Below, piece by piece: positions 1 through 9,186 of a DNA stretch of 64,000 nt (position 1 is the first letter of the stretch; every line of letters begins with the position of its first letter). The notes under the pieces were generated by a model. The model ran no database searches, had not been told where the DNA came from, and saw only the letters and a program-made list of their open reading frames with translations. The stretch covers positions 62,001 through 126,000 of the forward strand of contig JAPOPW010000009.1 of the NCBI GenBank assembly GCA_026712715.1, given 5' to 3'. Both the position numbers and the translations under genes were made by a program. The stretch comes from Immundisolibacterales bacterium. GTDB taxonomy: Bacteria; Pseudomonadota; Gammaproteobacteria; HK1.

Positions 1-523
1 GCCGTTCCAGGCGGTCATCGCTCCAATCGCCCGGTGGCTTCGATTTCCCACCGAGGGCTTCGCCCCGGGCGCGGCGCAACAGCCCCCGCTGCGCGCAGGA
101 GGCCACGACATCGCGGTATCGATCTGTTACGAGATCACCTTTGGCGCCTCGATCGCGCGCGACCTCGGCAATGCCGCGTTGCTGGTGAACGTCAGCAACG
201 ATGCCTGGTTCGGCCGCACCGCCGGACCTCACCAACACTTCCAGATGGCGCGGATGAGGGCCCTCGAGCTGGGGCGGTGGCTCGTTCGATCGACCAATAC
301 CGGCATCTCGGCCATCGTTACCCCGGAAGGCCGGGTGGCCGCCTCCGTTCCGGCCTTCGAAGCAGGGGTGCTCGAGTTCGACGTTCCACCGCTCGAGGGG
401 CGTACGGGCTACGCGAGGTGGCGCGACGTTCCGGTGCTCGTTCTGATCGCGCTCCTGCTCCTCATCGCCTGGCGGGTGCGCGCGAGGGCCCGCCGGACGC
501 AGGCGGCTCTCCCTCGACCTTGA
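1..523 (+). CDS. lnt: Apolipoprotein N-acyltransferase, C-terminal part (cut by left edge)
   Basis: Lnt is the inner-membrane nitrilase-fold enzyme that adds the third acyl chain to lipoproteins. The gene enters from the left edge, so the transmembrane N-terminus and most of the nitrilase domain are outside; about 173 residues are visible in the frame starting at base 2. The catalytic-cysteine motif SICYEI is present (Cys codon 125-127), followed by NVSNDAWFG, typical of Lnt, and then STNTGISA. It ends with a hydrophobic stretch (VLVLIALLLLIAW) and a basic tail, fitting the C-terminal membrane helix of the family. Its last 62 bases overlap the convergent TerB-like gene. Confidence 0.93.
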   Translation, partial: PFQAVIAPIARWLRFPTEGFAPGAAQQPPLRAGGHDIAVSICYEITFGASIARDLGNAALLVNVSNDAWFGRTAGPHQHFQMARMRALELGRWLVRSTNTGISAIVTPEGRVAASVPAFEAGVLEFDVPPLEGRTGYARWRDVPVLVLIALLLLIAWRVRARARRTQAALPRP

Positions 524-932
524 GTTTCGCCCGAATGAACCGTCGGTGCGGAACGTGCAGGAGATCGGCCGCCTTGCGAACCAGGTGCTCCTCGTACTTG
601 TCGAGGCGTCCGTCCGCGAACGCCACCCGCCAGAGCATCTCGATGATCTCCACCTTTTCCTTCGGCGAGCTCTCCTCGTTCAGCCGCCGGGTGAACTCGT
701 AGAGAGAGACCGAATCCTCCACGTCGCGCTCCGCCGCCGCGACCAGCACTCCGGCAGCTTCGGCGTCGAGCCCGTACGCCGCCCCGAGCATCCGGCGAAT
801 CGCCGTCCGTTCGCTGGAGTCGACCTCGAAGTCCGCGCGCGCGACCTCGACGAGCAGCGTGGCTACCGCATTCCGGCTCGCGGGGACGGGTTCGGCCGGC
901 GCTGCGGCCCGTTTCCTGAATCGTTCGAGCAT
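462..932 (-). CDS. TerB-family (tellurite resistance B-like) protein
   Basis: A 156-residue, all-helical acidic protein of the TerB-like superfamily. Recognisable segments are VATLLVEVARADFEVDSSE near residues 24-42 and WRVAFADGRLDKYEEHLVRK near 101-120; the two acidic D/E-rich helices form the presumed metal-binding core. The N-terminus is basic (MLERFRKR) and the C-terminus proline/arginine-rich. TerB proteins bind divalent metals and are linked to stress responses, but this stand-alone form has no assigned reaction. It is convergent with lnt, overlapping it by 62 bases, and divergent from the SulP gene across an AT-rich gap, so it is probably monocistronic. Confidence 0.8.
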   Translation of the reverse strand: MLERFRKRAAAPAEPVPASRNAVATLLVEVARADFEVDSSERTAIRRMLGAAYGLDAEAAGVLVAAAERDVEDSVSLYEFTRRLNEESSPKEKVEIIEMLWRVAFADGRLDKYEEHLVRKAADLLHVPHRRFIRAKLKVEGEPPASGGPSRAPARR

Positions 933-1034
933 CGAGATGCAAGGAAGTCGTGCGAATGCGTTGAAAGATGATAAGATAATTTACTGATTCAATTCAATTA
1001 GCACCGGACCTAGGCGGGTTCGGCGGGAAGAGAC
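933..1034. promoter_or_regulatory. AT-rich divergent promoter region (TerB-like / SulP)
   Basis: A 102-base divergent gap. Bases 955-1002 are strikingly AT-rich against a very GC-rich background and contain ATTCAATTCAATTA, so promoters for both genes should lie here. TTGAAA at 961-966 resembles a -35 box, but I see no convincing -10 at the right spacing on either strand. A GGGAAGAG ribosome-binding site precedes the SulP start. Confidence 0.45.
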
Positions 1035-2855
1035 TTGCTTCGCTCGGTCAAGAGCCAGTTCACGCCGTTCCTGCAATGGTGGCCCGACGTCAACCGGGAC
1101 ACCCTGCGCGCCGACGCCCTGGCCTCGGTTACCGGCGTGCTCGTCGTGCTCCCGCAGGGTATCGCCTTCGCGTCAATCGCCGGCATGCCCCCCCAGTACG
1201 GCCTCTATGCCGCGATGGTCCCCGCCGTCGTCGCCGCCCTGTTCGGATCTTCGCGACTGCTGGTCTCCGGCCCCACCACCGCCGCGTCGATCGTGCTCTT
1301 CTCCTCGCTCAGCGCGCTCGCGGTTCCGGGCAGCGCCGAGTATGTCGCCTACGCGATCACCCTCACCCTGATGGTGGGCGTAATCCAGTTCGCGCTCGGC
1401 ATCGCGCGCCTCGGCGTGCTCGTGAACTTCGTCTCCCATCCGGTCATCGTGGGATTCACCGCGGGCGCGGCAATCCTCATCGCGGTCAACCAGCTCGAGC
1501 ACTTTCTCGGCGTGGACGTCCCGGCCGAGCTCGATGTGTTCGGCACGCTCGCGTTCCTTGCCGTGCATTCCGAATCGATCAACCCGCCGGCCGCGCTGGT
1601 CGGCCTCACGACCCTGGGGGCCGGGCTCGTCGCCCGGCGGTCGATGCCCCGTCTGCCGTACATGCTGCCCGCGATCCTCGCGGGCACCGCGATGGCGCTC
1701 CTCGTCAACGCGATCCTCGAGGCCGTCCGTTGGGACCACCCGGTCACCCTGGTCGGCACGGTCGCGGCCGCCCTGCCACCGCTCTCGGTACCGGAGTTCT
1801 CCCTCGCCACCTTCAAGCAGCTCGCCCCCGTCGCCTTCGCGGTCACCTTGTTCGCGCTTGCGGAGGCGGTGTCCATCGCCCGATCGCTCGCGGCGCGCTC
1901 CGGGCAGTTCATCGACGGGAACCAGGAGTTCATCGGCCAGGGGCTGTCGAACATCGTCGGCAGCTTCTTCTCATCCTACGTGGCGACCGGTTCGTTCAAC
2001 CGCAGCGCGGTGAACTACGAGGCGGGAGCGTGCACGCCGCTTGCCGCCATATTCGCCGGGGTGCTGCTGATGGCGGTGGTCGGGGTGAGCGCGCCCGCTC
2101 TCGCCTACCTGCCACGCTCGGCAATGGCCGGGATCCTGTTTCTCATCGCATGGAACCTGGTGGACCTTCGAAACATCCGCCGGATCGCGCGCACCGGCAC
2201 GTCGGAGGCGGTGGTCCTTTGGGTGACCTTCTCGGCGACCCTCCTCCTCGAGCTCGAGTTCGCGATCATCCTCGGCGTGATGCTCTCGCTGGTGATGTTC
2301 CTGCGCCGCGCGTCGCGGCCGAGCCTGCAGGCACGCCTCCCCGACCCGAATCTCGCGCGGCACCGTTTCGTGACCGATCCGGATCTCCCCGAATGCCCGC
2401 AATTCAAGATCATCCGGGTCAACGGCCCCATCTTCTTCGGGGCGGTCAACTACGTCGCGGAACGGCTGCGGGTAATCGCGCGGCGCAATCCGAGGCAGAA
2501 GCACCTCCTGATGCTCGCGCGGAGCATCAACTTCGTGGACGTCGCGGGGGCCGAGCTCCTGGCCCGGGAGGCCCGGCACCGGCGGGCGATCGGCGGCGGG
2601 CTGTACCTGCACCAGCTCAAGGAAGAAGCCCGCGAGCCCCTGGAACGAGGCGGCTACCTGGACGAAATCGGCCGCGAGAACATCTTCGAATCCAAGGGCG
2701 ACGCGATCGAGACGATCTTCCGCCGCCTCGATCGGAGCGTGTGCGTCGGATGTCCCCTGCGCGTGTTCCGGGAGTGCCACCAGGTGGAACGGGGCGAGAA
2801 GGTCGAGCGCATCGAGCCCCGCGAGCATCCGGCGGCGATCGCCGAGCCGGCCTGA
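1035..2855 (+). CDS. SulP family anion transporter with STAS domain
   Basis: Inner-membrane SLC26/SulP carrier of 606 residues, probably for sulfate, bicarbonate or another oxyanion; the substrate cannot be read from sequence. The SulP signature lies near residues 24-65 (LPQGIAFASIAGMPPQYGLYA), followed by hydrophobic helices to about residue 430. A STAS domain spans roughly 452-560 (PIFFGAVNYV and INFVDVAGAELL). The tail carries a CVGCPLRVFREC cysteine cluster at about 569-581, not standard for SulP. The start is TTG at 1035, chosen because GGGAAGAG lies just upstream and no in-frame ATG occurs before the signature. A strong hairpin follows the stop. Confidence 0.93.
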   Translation: MLRSVKSQFTPFLQWWPDVNRDTLRADALASVTGVLVVLPQGIAFASIAGMPPQYGLYAAMVPAVVAALFGSSRLLVSGPTTAASIVLFSSLSALAVPGSAEYVAYAITLTLMVGVIQFALGIARLGVLVNFVSHPVIVGFTAGAAILIAVNQLEHFLGVDVPAELDVFGTLAFLAVHSESINPPAALVGLTTLGAGLVARRSMPRLPYMLPAILAGTAMALLVNAILEAVRWDHPVTLVGTVAAALPPLSVPEFSLATFKQLAPVAFAVTLFALAEAVSIARSLAARSGQFIDGNQEFIGQGLSNIVGSFFSSYVATGSFNRSAVNYEAGACTPLAAIFAGVLLMAVVGVSAPALAYLPRSAMAGILFLIAWNLVDLRNIRRIARTGTSEAVVLWVTFSATLLLELEFAIILGVMLSLVMFLRRASRPSLQARLPDPNLARHRFVTDPDLPECPQFKIIRVNGPIFFGAVNYVAERLRVIARRNPRQKHLLMLARSINFVDVAGAELLAREARHRRAIGGGLYLHQLKEEAREPLERGGYLDEIGRENIFESKGDAIETIFRRLDRSVCVGCPLRVFRECHQVERGEKVERIEPREHPAAIAEPA

Positions 2856-2919
2856 TCGCCCGCTCGCCCGGCGGGCCGGCCGGCGATAGGCAGGGAGGGG
2901 CCGCCTCAGGCCGGCTGGC

Positions 2920-2944
2920 CCGGGAAAATCACCGATTTTCCCGG
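2920..2944. terminator. Bidirectional hairpin between convergent genes
   Basis: A perfect 11-bp inverted repeat (CCGGGAAAATC / GATTTTCCCGG) with a 3-base ACC loop, ending one base from the stop codon of the minus-strand dehydratase and 65 bases after the SulP stop. The A-run and T-run are inside the stem, so it can serve both strands. There is no separate long U-tract. Confidence 0.7.
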
Positions 2945-2945
2945 A

Positions 2946-3944
2946 CTAGAACCGGACTGCGTCGAGATCGACGTTGCCGCCGCTCAGCAACACCGCGATG
3001 CGGGAGCATCCGCGCGGAGGGCCGTGCTCGATGAGGGCGGCGAGCGGGACCGCCCCCGAAGGCTCCACCACGAGCTTCGTTCGCTCCCAGAGCAGTCGCA
3101 TGGCCGCACGGATCGAATCCTCGGAGACGGTCAGGATGTCTTCGACCCTGCGCCGAATGATCGCGAAGTTGCGCTCTCCGAGCGACGTTCGCAGTCCGTC
3201 GGCAATCGTGTCCGGCGCTTCGACCGGAATGATGCGGCCGGCGCGGAGCGAGCGCATCGCATCGTCCGCGCCGGCCGGCTCCGCGCCGTAGATCCGGCAG
3301 CCGCGCGTGGCCGCGACGAGGGCGCTTCCACCGAGCAATCCGCCGCCGCCCACCGGCACGACGATGGCATCCGGGGGCCCGGTCGGGGGCTCGCACCAGG
3401 GGGCCGGGGACGGTTCGTCGAGGAGCTCGAGGGCGACCGTGCCCTGACCCGAGATCACGTGGAAGTCGTCGTAGGGGTGGATGACCCGCCCCCCTCGCTC
3501 GCCGACCACCGCCGCAAGCGTGGCCTCGCGGGCGGCGAGGGTGGGCTCGCACTCGATGATCTCCGCTCCGAACGATTCGACGGCCCGGCGCTTGACCGTT
3601 GGCGCCCCGGCCGGCATGACCACGATGGCGGGAATGGAGCGAAGGCGGGCGGCGAGGGCGACGGCGGCACCGTGGTTTCCGGAGGAATGGGTACACACGC
3701 CACTCGCCGCACGGTTGTCCGGGAGCGAGAGCACCGCGTTCCAGGCGCCCCGGAACTTGAACGCTCCGGCGCGCTGGAGGTTCTCGCACTTGAACGCGAT
3801 CTCCGCCCCGACCCGCCGGTCGAGCCCGCGACTCGTCACCACCGGCGTGTGGCGGACGTGCGAAGCGATGCGCCGCGCCGCCGCCTCGACGTCGGCAACG
3901 GCCGGGACGTCGAGGACGGGTCCCTCGTCAGGCCGGCCGGTCAT
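2946..3944 (-). CDS. PLP-dependent threonine/serine dehydratase family protein
   Basis: Fold-type II PLP enzyme of 332 residues that probably deaminates L-threonine or L-serine to a 2-oxo acid; a serine racemase-like activity is possible. The Schiff-base lysine is in AFKFRGAW (Lys63), the substrate loop is SSGNHGAA (about 87-94), and the phosphate-binding glycine loop is VPVGGGGLLGG (about 197-207). There is no C-terminal ACT domain, so it is a catabolic, single-domain type, unlike the two-ACT ilvA at 6988. The ATG at 3944 overlaps the stop of the AI-2E gene by 4 bases (ATGA), so the two are co-translated. Confidence 0.88.
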   Translation of the reverse strand: MTGRPDEGPVLDVPAVADVEAAARRIASHVRHTPVVTSRGLDRRVGAEIAFKCENLQRAGAFKFRGAWNAVLSLPDNRAASGVCTHSSGNHGAAVALAARLRSIPAIVVMPAGAPTVKRRAVESFGAEIIECEPTLAAREATLAAVVGERGGRVIHPYDDFHVISGQGTVALELLDEPSPAPWCEPPTGPPDAIVVPVGGGGLLGGSALVAATRGCRIYGAEPAGADDAMRSLRAGRIIPVEAPDTIADGLRTSLGERNFAIIRRRVEDILTVSEDSIRAAMRLLWERTKLVVEPSGAVPLAALIEHGPPRGCSRIAVLLSGGNVDLDAVRF

Positions 3945-5008
3945 GTCGTGTCGTCGACGATCTGCTCGCGGCGAGGCCACGCGTGCAGCACGGCCTGGAT
4001 CAGGATGCCGAGGGGGATGGCGAAGAACACGCCCCAAAAACCCCACAGTCCTCCGAACACGAGGACCGAGGCGATGATCGCGATCGGGTGCATGTTCACC
4101 ACCTCCGAGAACAGGAGGGGAACGAGTACGTTTCCGTCGAGCACCTGGACCACGAGGTACGCAATCATCAGGTACGTGAACTCGGGACCTATCCCCCACT
4201 GCACGTACGCGACCGCCGCGACCGGAATCGTGACCGCGATGGCCCCGACATACGGAATCAGGACCGAGATCCCGACCAGGAAGGAAAGGAGGACGGCGAA
4301 GTCGAGGCCGAACACGGCGAAGGTGAAGTACGTTGCAACCCAGACGACCAGGATCTCGATGATCTTCCCGCGCACGTAGTTTCCGAGCTGGCGATGCACG
4401 TCCGTCCACACGTGAGCGAGAAGGCGATGATCGCGGGGAAGGAACTCCACCACCCACGCGGTGAGCCGGTCCTTGTCCTTGAGCATGAAGAACACGAGGA
4501 GCGGCATGAGCACCAGGTAGATGCCGAGGGTGATGACGCCGAACACCGACGACACCGACGCGGTGACCATGCGACGCCCGAGGCTCATGACCTCGAAGCC
4601 CACCGCGCCCGCGACCTGGTTGACCTGGGACTCGGAGATGAACTCCGGATAGCGATGGGGGAGACGCATCAGCACCCCCTGAAGCTCGGCAAGCATCCCC
4701 GGGATCTGGGAGACGAGCTGGGTGGCCTGCTGCGACATGAGCGGAACGATCGCAAACATGATGAAGGCGAGCAGGGTGAGAAAGCCCAGGAAGACGACCA
4801 GCACCGCGAGGATGCGCGGTACGCGGAGTCGAAATAGCGGAGTCGCGATGCCGTCGAGGAGGTACGCGATGATGACGCTCGCGAGGATGGGCGCGACCAG
4901 ATCGCCAATCCACAGCACCGCGCCGAGACCGAGCACGAGGGTGAGCACGAGGATGACGAGCTGGGCATTTCCCAGCAGAAGCCGGAACCAGTTGGTAATG
5001 AGGTCCAT
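3941..5008 (-). CDS. AI-2E family transporter (PerM-like permease)
   Basis: Inner-membrane protein of 355 residues of the AI-2E/UPF0118 family. Members export small molecules or act as Na+/H+ antiporters; the family name comes from a claimed autoinducer-2 export role that does not apply to all. Features are an N-terminal helix pair (VILVLTLVLGLGAVLWIGDL), a central amphipathic region, and the conserved C-terminal helices with LIPYVGAIAVTIPVA and the FGGLWGFWGVFFAIPLG block. It is the first gene of a two-gene unit with the PLP dehydratase (4-base overlap). The radical-SAM/rpiA pair lies 33 bases upstream on the same strand. Confidence 0.9.
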   Translation of the reverse strand: MDLITNWFRLLLGNAQLVILVLTLVLGLGAVLWIGDLVAPILASVIIAYLLDGIATPLFRLRVPRILAVLVVFLGFLTLLAFIMFAIVPLMSQQATQLVSQIPGMLAELQGVLMRLPHRYPEFISESQVNQVAGAVGFEVMSLGRRMVTASVSSVFGVITLGIYLVLMPLLVFFMLKDKDRLTAWVVEFLPRDHRLLAHVWTDVHRQLGNYVRGKIIEILVVWVATYFTFAVFGLDFAVLLSFLVGISVLIPYVGAIAVTIPVAAVAYVQWGIGPEFTYLMIAYLVVQVLDGNVLVPLLFSEVVNMHPIAIIASVLVFGGLWGFWGVFFAIPLGILIQAVLHAWPRREQIVDDTT

Positions 5009-5041
5009 GCGCTGGTGCTCGGTGCCCGGATCGGCGCCAGA

Positions 5042-6223
5042 TCAGATGGGCAGCCCGAGCTGCCCCGCCGCCTCTGCCGCCCGTTTGCGCGCGGCGGCCC
5101 GCGGGTCCGCGCTCGGCGCGGTGGCGGGCGGCCGGAACCGGCTGGAATCGAGCTCCGGGCGGCCGGCGAACCCCAGCCGCCGCCGGCACTTCTCGAATCG
5201 GTTCGCGATGAGTTCGGCAATCTGACCGGTGCCGCGCATCCGGGTTCCGAACCCGCCGCGGTAGTCACGCCCGCCGGCCGTCTGGCGGACGAGCGAACGC
5301 ACCCTTGCGGCGCGCAAGGGATACTGCGCATCCAGCCACTCGTGGAACAGGCCCGCAATCTCGAGCGGCAGCCGCAACATGACGTAGGCGGCGTCGCGAG
5401 CGCCCGCGGAGCGCGCGGCACGAAGGATGGATTCGATCTCGTGATCGGTGAGCCCGGGAATGATCGGAGCGACGAGGACGGAGACCGGGATGCCGCGGCG
5501 GCTCAGTCGCTCGACCGTCGCCAGGCGCTGGCGGGGGCCCGCGGCGCGCGGCTCCATGCGCCGCGAGAGCTCGTCGTCCAGGGTCGTCACGGAGACCGCG
5601 ACATTGACCAGCGCCTTGCTCGCCATGGCCTCGAGAAGCTCCGCGTCGCGGTCGATCAGTACCGACTTGGTCGCGATCATCGCGGGATGCGAGCACTCCC
5701 GCAGCAGCTCGAGGATCCCGCGAGTCAGCCGCAGGCGACGTTCGACCGGCTGATAGGGATCCGTGTTCGCCCCGAGGGCAATCGGGGACGGCCGGTAACC
5801 GCGCGCGCCGAGCTCGCGACGCAGCAATTCGACCGCGTCGGGCTTGTAGAAGAGCTTCGTCTCGAAGTCGCGGCCCGGGGACAGCCCGAGCCACGCGTGG
5901 GTCGGACGCGCATAGCAGTAGATGCAGCCGTGCTCGCACCCACGATAGGGGTTGATGGAACGATCGAAGGGCACGTCCGGCGACTCGTTGCGCGAAATGA
6001 CCCGCCGGCTCGAGTCCACCTGGAGGGTGGTCGCCGCGTTCTCGATCTCGTCGAGCGATGCATCGAGCGATCCCCAGCCGTCGTCGACGTCGCTCCGCGA
6101 CCAGGACTCGTAGCGACCGCTCCGGTTGGAGAGCGCCCCCCGGCCCCGGACGACGGCCGCCTGCGGGGCATCCTCGGCACCCGGTTCCGCGTGGAATCGC
6201 GCGTGCCGTCCCGGCCGGGTCAT
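5042..6223 (-). CDS. PA0069-family radical SAM protein
   Basis: A 393-residue radical SAM protein of the PA0069/Rv2578c type, related to spore photoproduct lyase-like proteins; its substrate is unknown. The [4Fe-4S]-binding motif is CEHGCIYC, embedded in the family hallmark [19 protein letters not shown]. Other conserved blocks are [13 protein letters not shown] and [18 protein letters not shown]. The ATG at 6223 overlaps the rpiA stop by 4 bases (ATGA), so translation is coupled to rpiA. The C-terminus is basic and low-complexity ([16 protein letters not shown]). Confidence 0.92.
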   Translation of the reverse strand: MTRPGRHARFHAEPGAEDAPQAAVVRGRGALSNRSGRYESWSRSDVDDGWGSLDASLDEIENAATTLQVDSSRRVISRNESPDVPFDRSINPYRGCEHGCIYCYARPTHAWLGLSPGRDFETKLFYKPDAVELLRRELGARGYRPSPIALGANTDPYQPVERRLRLTRGILELLRECSHPAMIATKSVLIDRDAELLEAMASKALVNVAVSVTTLDDELSRRMEPRAAGPRQRLATVERLSRRGIPVSVLVAPIIPGLTDHEIESILRAARSAGARDAAYVMLRLPLEIAGLFHEWLDAQYPLRAARVRSLVRQTAGGRDYRGGFGTRMRGTGQIAELIANRFEKCRRRLGFAGRPELDSSRFRPPATAPSADPRAAARKRAAEAAGQLGLPI

Positions 6224-6888
6224 GAGAGGATCCGCACCTCGGAGCCGGTGCCGACGAGCACCACGTCCGCGCGCCGGCGCGCGAACAGCCCGTTGGCCAC
6301 CGTGCCCGTGATCTGATTCAGGATGCTCTCGGTTTCCGCGGGCGCGACGAGGTCGAGACCGTGCACGTCGAGAATCGCGTTGCCGTTGTCGGTCACCGCG
6401 CCCTCGCGCCAGAACGGGTTCCCGCCGAGCGACACGAGCTGCCGGGCCGCGTAGCCGCGCGCCATCGGAATGACCTCGACGGGCACCGGAGCGGTTGTGC
6501 CGAGGACGTCGACGAGCTTGGAGTCGTCGACGATGCAGACGAACCGCCGGGCGGCGGCGGCGATGATCTTCTCCCGGGCCAGCGCCCCGCCCCGACCCTT
6601 CACGAGCTGGCGATGGTGCGTGCACTCGTCCGCCCCGTCGACGTAGAGCGACACCTCGTCCACCGAGTTGAGATCGGATACCCGGATGCCGCGCTCGCGC
6701 AGGAGCGCCGCGGTCGCCTCGGAGCTCGCTACGGTCGCGTCGATCCGATGCCGTATCCGGGCGAGCGCATCGATGAAGTGGTTGGTCGTGGACCCGGTTC
6801 CGACCCCCACGACCGAGCCGATCTCGACATGCTCGAGCGCGCCTTCGGCCGCCTGTCGCTTCTTCGCCTCGACATCCACCTGCCTCAC
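6220..6888 (-). CDS. rpiA: Ribose-5-phosphate isomerase A
   Basis: Cytosolic enzyme interconverting ribose 5-phosphate and ribulose 5-phosphate in the non-oxidative pentose phosphate pathway. It has 222 residues, the usual RpiA length. Motifs are the phosphate-binding [12 protein letters not shown] (about 28-39), the active-site DGADE (84-88) and [11 protein letters not shown] (97-107), plus a C-terminal GTG turn. The start is GTG at 6888; a second GTG three codons later is a possible alternative. It is divergent from ilvA across a gap of about 100 bases, an rpiA-ilvA pairing also known in Pseudomonas. Confidence 0.97.
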   Translation of the reverse strand: MRQVDVEAKKRQAAEGALEHVEIGSVVGVGTGSTTNHFIDALARIRHRIDATVASSEATAALLRERGIRVSDLNSVDEVSLYVDGADECTHHRQLVKGRGGALAREKIIAAAARRFVCIVDDSKLVDVLGTTAPVPVEVIPMARGYAARQLVSLGGNPFWREGAVTDNGNAILDVHGLDLVAPAETESILNQITGTVANGLFARRRADVVLVGTGSEVRILS

Positions 6889-6987
6889 CCCCCTACCGGA
6901 GCGATCCGGGCCGGCGCGGGTGCCGCCTCGCCGCCCCTGAGAAGTGACGTATCATGCGCGCCCCCTCCTTCGATACCAGCGCGAACC

Positions 6988-8499
6988 GTGTCCACGGGCT
7001 ACCTCGAACGCGTCCTCAAATCGCGAGTCTACGAGATCGTCGGGGAGACGCCGCTCTCGGAGATGCCCCTGCTGTCCGAACGTCTCGGGAGCCGGGTGCT
7101 GCTCAAGCGCGAGGACACCCAGCCCGTGTTCTCGTTCAAGGTGCGCGGAGCGTACAACCGGATGGTCCGGCTCGACGAGGCGGACGCGGCGCGCGGGGGG
7201 GTGGCCGCGTCCGCCGGCAACCACGCCCAAGGCGTGGCGCTCGCCGCGCGGCGGCTCGGAATCGGCGCCGTCATCGTCATGCCCGAGACGACGCCCGCGA
7301 TCAAGATGGACGCGGTGCGGCGGCTCGGCGCGGAGGTAGTCGCGCACGGCTTCTCCTTCGACGAGGCGAACACCCATGCGCACGCCGTCTCGAGCCGGAC
7401 CGGCCGGGTCTACGTCCATCCCTTCGACGACCCCGACGTCATCGCGGGCCAGGGCACGGTGGGGATGGAGATCCTGCGCCAGGTCCCGAAAACGCCGCGT
7501 GGGATCTTCGTCCCGGTCGGCGGCGGCGGTCTCATCGCGGGAGTCGCCGCGTACGTGAAACCGCTGTGGCCCGAAGTGAAGATCATCGGCGTGGAGCCGG
7601 AGGAATCGGCCTCGATGTTCGCGGCACTGCGGGCGGGACGTCCGGTGCGTCTCGACGAGGTGGGGCTGTTCGCGGACGGGGTGGCGGTACGGCAGGTGGG
7701 CGAGGAGTCCTTTCGCCTTGCGCGGCAGTACGTGGACGAGGTGGTCCTGGTGACCACCGACGAGACCTGCGCGGCGATCCGGGACATCTACCAGAACACC
7801 AGGACCATCGCCGAGCCGGCCGGTGCGCTCGGGGTCGCGGGCCTCAAGCGCTACGCGGAGCGCGAGCGGCTCGCCGGCGAGCTGCTGGTCGCCATCGACA
7901 GCGGGGCGAACGTCAACTTCGACCGGCTTCGCCACATCGCCGAACGGGCGGAGGTCGGGGAACAGCTCGAGATGCTCCTCGCGGTCACCATTCCGGAGCG
8001 GGCGGGGAGCCTCCTCGACTTCTGCCGCTGCATCGGCGAGCGCTCGGTCACCGAGTTCAACTACCGCTACGCCGGCAAGGCCGATGCCCAGATCTTCCTC
8101 GGGCTCGAGCTGCGCGAAGGCGCGGAGGAACGCGCGGCGACGATCTCGCGCCTCGTCGAACACGGCTATCCGGTCGTCGACCTGAGCGACGACGAGATGG
8201 CGAAGCTGCACATCCGCCACATGGTCGGCGGGCCGGCCGCGGCGCGGGACGAGCGCCTGTTCCGCTTCGAGTTTCCGGAACGCCCGGGCGCCCTGCTCGG
8301 CTTCCTCACTCATCTCGGCGGCCGCTGGAACATCAGCCTCTTCCACTACCGCAACCACGGATCGGCCTATGGGCGGGTGCTGATGGGCATCCAGGTTCCG
8401 GTCGTGGACTACGAAGCGTTCGATCGCTTCCTGGAGGACGTCGGTTACCGGTACCGGGAAGAGACCGAGAATCCGGCGTATCGCGTGTTCCTGCGTTGA
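6988..8499 (+). CDS. ilvA: Threonine ammonia-lyase, biosynthetic (two ACT domains)
   Basis: Converts L-threonine to 2-oxobutanoate and ammonia, the committed step of isoleucine synthesis. It has 503 residues, the full biosynthetic length. The PLP lysine is in SFKVRGAYNRM (Lys51), followed by SAGNHAQGVAL and the VPVGGGGLIAGVA phosphate loop. Two ACT-like regulatory domains follow (near 330-400, containing ERAGSLLDFCR, and 420-500, containing ERPGALLGFLTHLG), the site of isoleucine feedback in the family. The GTG at 6988 was chosen because family members begin a few residues before YLxRIL; the frame stays open upstream, but that part is the rpiA antisense. Confidence 0.96.
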   Translation: MSTGYLERVLKSRVYEIVGETPLSEMPLLSERLGSRVLLKREDTQPVFSFKVRGAYNRMVRLDEADAARGGVAASAGNHAQGVALAARRLGIGAVIVMPETTPAIKMDAVRRLGAEVVAHGFSFDEANTHAHAVSSRTGRVYVHPFDDPDVIAGQGTVGMEILRQVPKTPRGIFVPVGGGGLIAGVAAYVKPLWPEVKIIGVEPEESASMFAALRAGRPVRLDEVGLFADGVAVRQVGEESFRLARQYVDEVVLVTTDETCAAIRDIYQNTRTIAEPAGALGVAGLKRYAERERLAGELLVAIDSGANVNFDRLRHIAERAEVGEQLEMLLAVTIPERAGSLLDFCRCIGERSVTEFNYRYAGKADAQIFLGLELREGAEERAATISRLVEHGYPVVDLSDDEMAKLHIRHMVGGPAAARDERLFRFEFPERPGALLGFLTHLGGRWNISLFHYRNHGSAYGRVLMGIQVPVVDYEAFDRFLEDVGYRYREETENPAYRVFLR

Positions 8500-8515
8500 C
8501 CCGCACTTTACGCCG

Positions 8516-8968
8516 CTATTCGAGCGAGAGGATGAACTCCCACTCGGCTCTCGACACCGGCATCACGGAGAGGCGGTTTCCGCGCCGCACGAGGGGAAGC
8601 GCCCCGAGCTCGGGAAAGGTCTTGAGCTCCGCGAGCGTGATCGTGCGGGCGAGCTTGCGGCCGAAGCGCACGTCCACCAGGAACCAACGGGGATTGTCCG
8701 GGTCGCTGCGAGGGTCGTGGTGCTTGTCGGCAGGGTCGAAAGCGGTGGGGTCCGGGTACGCCGCGGTCGCGACCTCCATGATCCCGACGATACCGGGTGT
8801 CTCGCACCTGGAGTGATAGAAGAACGCCAGGTCGCCCGGCTGCATCTCGTCCCGGATCATGTTCCGGGCCTGGTAGTTGCGGATGCCGTCCCAGGGCTCG
8901 GTCCGGTTCTTCTCGAGGTCGTCGATACCGAACTCGGAAGGTTCGGACTTCATCAGCCAGTGCGCCAT
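8516..8968 (-). CDS. EVE domain-containing protein
   Basis: A 150-residue EVE-domain protein (PUA-like fold), homologous to thymocyte nuclear protein 1 and bacterial COG2947 proteins, thought to bind modified bases in RNA or DNA. The typical start MAHWLMKSEPSEFGIDDL is present, then WDGIRNYQARNMIRDEM, AFFYHS and WFLVDVRF. It lies downstream of the 6S RNA gene and zapA on the same strand, where ygfA is often found in gammaproteobacteria. It is convergent with ilvA, with only 16 bases between the stops. Confidence 0.93.
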   Translation of the reverse strand: MAHWLMKSEPSEFGIDDLEKNRTEPWDGIRNYQARNMIRDEMQPGDLAFFYHSRCETPGIVGIMEVATAAYPDPTAFDPADKHHDPRSDPDNPRWFLVDVRFGRKLARTITLAELKTFPELGALPLVRRGNRLSVMPVSRAEWEFILSLE

Positions 8969-8992
8969 GCTCGCCCCTTCGCATCGCGACGT

Positions 8993-9181
8993 GCGCCTTC
9001 CGCCGGTGCCGTGGCGGGTTCGTCGCGCTTGAACCCAACGGTTCAGACTGGGGCCGGGTTCGAAGCCTCAGGCGTCCCGCCCGAAGGCAGGCTTGCACAA
9101 CGGCTCCAAGAGCCTGCCCCGAAAGCGCCCACAATATCGGTTCAAGAGACTCAGGCCCGCTCACGGGCACCGCAGAAGGCG
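8993..9181 (-). ncRNA. ssrS: 6S RNA
   Basis: About 189 nt, read on the minus strand directly after zapA. 6S RNA mimics an open promoter and binds sigma70-RNA polymerase. The two ends form a long closing stem: a 5' part reading CGCCTTCTGCGGTGCC matches the complement of the 3' end (CGCCTTCCGCCGGTGCC). The conserved 5' segment GAGCGGGCCTGAG...GAACCGATAT and 3' segment GAACCGTTGGGTTCAAG correspond to the E. coli 6S counterparts (GAGCCGATATTT, GAACCAAGGGTTCAAG). The position next to zapA is the classical ssrS location. Exact ends are estimated from the stem. Confidence 0.88.
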
Positions 9182-9186
9182 GTTGC

